A DNA stretch of 7,197 nt from Treponema sp. Its GTDB lineage: Bacteria > Spirochaetota > Spirochaetia > Treponematales > Breznakiellaceae. The stretch lies in assembly GCA_031284195.1 (NCBI GenBank), contig JAITAI010000077.1, forward strand, positions 1-7,197, given 5' to 3'. Within the stretch, counting starts at the first letter, position 1; each line of letters starts with the position of its first letter. This document shows positions 6,251 through 7,197 of this stretch, piece after piece. The position numbers and the translations under genes were made by a program. The notes beneath the pieces are model-generated. The model searched no databases. It had not been told where the DNA came from and saw nothing but the letters and a program-made list of their open reading frames with translations.

Positions 6251-6300
6251 GCCTCCTTATCTCTTTAGAGATTGCCTGTCAATCCTATCTAATGATTGCC

Positions 6301-6321
6301 TCAGGGCCAGCGCATATACAT
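6301..6321. repeat. Inner inverted repeat, right copy
   Basis: Exact reverse complement of 5970-5990 over 21 bp. It contains the 17-bp element end CAGGGCCAGCGCATATA (6302-6318) in plus orientation. Confidence 0.85.
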
Positions 6322-6425
6322 CTTTAATTCATTACAAGATAAAGAAATAGCTTGTATGCAATTTTTATGAAGCAGCATAACTCCTTATGGTACAAGGAGA
6401 TAGAATTTTATATGCGCTGACCCTG
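6302..6425. repeat. Right MITE-like module (124 bp)
   Basis: The module is bounded by CAGGGCCAGCGCATATA (6302-6318) and TATATGCGCTGACCCTG (6409-6425). The interior is A/T-rich and unlike the left module. It holds a small hairpin, CTCCTT/AAGGAG (6381-6386/6394-6399). No gene is visible. Confidence 0.6.
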
Positions 6426-6435
6426 TTCCTCGAAG
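6426..6435. repeat. Right copy of 10-bp target-site duplication
   Basis: TTCCTCGAAG directly follows the right terminal inverted repeat and is identical to 5829-5838. Confidence 0.8.
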
Positions 6436-6451
6436 CTCGTTGGTAATACTT

Positions 6452-7197
6452 TCAACCTTCATAAAAGGGATTGTAAAACCGGTTACCGTCCCGGAAGGTA
6501 AACCACATCCCCAGGGCAAACAGGATACTTGAGAGGATTAAAACCCACAAATCCGCCGAGGTAAATGGACGGGCTGCATACCAGGTACGGCGCTTATACT
6601 TCCCAAAGCTCCGCAACTCCATGGCCCGGCTCACCACATCAATACGATCCAAAGAAGAGAACACCAGGGGGAGCAGGATAGCCCCGGCCCCTTTGAGACG
6701 CTTCACCCAGGAAACCTTCCGGGAAAGCTCAATGCCCCGGGCTTGCTGGGCTTGAGAGATGTTTTCGTAATCCCGCTGAACATCCGGGATATAACGCAAA
6801 GCCAGGCTAACCGCATAGGCAATGGAATAATCCACCCCGATACGGTTGAGGGAAGCGGCGAATTCGCTTGGGTCTGTAGTAACGATCAAGAGAATCGCCG
6901 GAGGAACGATCATGGCGTATTTCAGCAGGACGTTACCTTCATAAAAGAGCTGTTCTTTGGTAAGGGTGAACCGGCCAAACCCTTCCCAGATGAGGTGCCG
7001 GGAACCGTAAATGGCGACCCCTTGTTCAGGGGCAAAGAGGTAAATCCCCAGAAGATTACACCCCATAAAGAACAAGAGCATGGTGAAAATAAACGAGACT
7101 TCCCGGATTTTGGTTCCAGAGAGGATAAATAAGAGGATCCCCCCGATGGTCATGAGCGCCATGATCCGGGTATCGTAACCAGCCATGGATAAAATCG
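6452..7197 (-). CDS. ecfT: EcfT, transmembrane coupling subunit of an ECF transporter (5' end outside window)
   Basis: ECF importers take up vitamins or metal ions. EcfT joins the substrate-binding S component in the membrane to the two ATPases. The visible 244+ residues, counted from the ATG at 7186, have hydrophobic segments near 9-24, 31-50, 87-103, 168-178 and 212-230. They also carry the family's cytoplasmic coupling motifs: AQQARG (146-151) and AMELRSFG (188-195), the second with Ser in place of the usual Gly. SLALRYIPD (127-135) is also typical. The ATG at 7186 has no ribosome binding site and the frame stays open to the window edge. Family members are usually 20-40 residues longer at the N-terminus, so the real start is probably beyond the window. 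The substrate cannot be told from this subunit. The gene ends about 17 bp before the repeat element's target duplication and probably closes an upstream operon. Confidence 0.88.
   Translation of the reverse strand, partial: ILSMAGYDTRIMALMTIGGILLFILSGTKIREVSFIFTMLLFFMGCNLLGIYLFAPEQGVAIYGSRHLIWEGFGRFTLTKEQLFYEGNVLLKYAMIVPPAILLIVTTDPSEFAASLNRIGVDYSIAYAVSLALRYIPDVQRDYENISQAQQARGIELSRKVSWVKRLKGAGAILLPLVFSSLDRIDVVSRAMELRSFGKYKRRTWYAARPFTSADLWVLILSSILFALGMWFTFRDGNRFYNPFYEG

Larger units (their letters stand above)
5991..6301. repeat. Two-level palindromic repeat array
   Basis: The array has three higher-order units, 5991-6083 (93 bp), 6108-6200 (93 bp) and 6201-6292 (92 bp), plus a 24-bp orphan (6084-6107) and a partial unit at the end. 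Each unit is made of four subunits of about 23, 27, 19 and 24 bp, which start with variants of GATTGCCTG. Fourteen subunit starts can be counted, near 5992, 6015, 6042, 6061, 6085, 6109, 6132, 6159, 6178, 6202, 6224, 6251, 6270 and 6294. No long reading frame crosses it on either strand. It is not a CRISPR array: the variation is continuous and there are no unique spacers. Confidence 0.85.
5839..6425. mobile_element. 587-bp non-autonomous element with terminal inverted repeats, internal end copies and a repeat array
   Basis: The outer ends are CAGGACCAGCGCATATA (5839-5855) and, on the opposite strand, CAGGGTCAGCGCATATA (6425-6409), which match at 15 of 17 positions. Perfect 10-bp direct repeats flank the unit on both sides, as expected of a target-site duplication. 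Two more copies of the end (5973-5989, inverted, and 6302-6318, direct) divide it into left module, central array and right module. There is no transposase gene, so it would depend on an enzyme encoded elsewhere. Ends beginning with CAG and a 10-bp duplication would suit IS4-superfamily-type transposases, but the family assignment is a guess. It lies between ecfT and pyrG, both on the minus strand. Removing it and one duplication copy leaves an ancestral gap of about 70 bp. Confidence 0.75.

Noticed and set aside
5991..6301. CRISPR array
   Set aside because: The repeated units grade into each other at 19-27 bp with no unique spacers of constant length, and there are no cas genes nearby.

Overview
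The window looks like chromosome of a free-living or gut-type spirochaete close to Treponema. This is inferred from the flavour of the proteins, the lptC as a lipoprotein, the roughly balanced base composition (unlike low-GC treponemes) and the pyrG-lptC-lptA-lptB gene order. It was not established by any search. Most of the window is ordinary housekeeping sequence; the unusual parts are a small non-coding mobile element and a structured leader RNA.

Layout. Positions 1-600 hold no gene I can support; there is only an unstarted open frame on the minus strand that might be a decayed element. A near-consensus sigma70 promoter (615-643) then drives a leader with three hairpins, the last resembling an intrinsic terminator (731-772). 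This leads into a molybdopterin-binding, MoeA/MogA-type protein (830-1867, plus strand). A short gap (1868-2110) separates it from a convergent minus-strand operon read right to left: pyrG (CTP synthase), lptC, lptA and lptB. These genes are coupled by a 4-nt gap, a 4-nt overlap and a 5-nt gap. Together they encode CTP supply plus the periplasmic and cytoplasmic parts of an Lpt-type lipid/glycolipid export machine. At the right edge, also on the minus strand, lies ecfT, the transmembrane coupling subunit of an ECF vitamin/metal importer, cut by the window end.

Between ecfT and pyrG sits the most striking structure. It is a 587-bp non-coding element (5839-6425) with 17-bp terminal inverted repeats of the form CAGGRYCAGCGCATATA, flanked by a perfect 10-bp direct repeat (TTCCTCGAAG), as expected of a target-site duplication. 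Inside are two further copies of the same terminal repeat, so that two MITE-like end modules (151 and 124 bp) bracket an approximately 310-bp array. The array has a two-level organisation: about 13 subunits of 19-27 bp, grouped into three 92-93-bp higher-order units plus one orphan, and each unit contains a long hairpin-forming palindrome. Removing the element and one copy of the duplication restores an ancestral ecfT-pyrG gap of about 70 bp, with the target inside a small palindrome.
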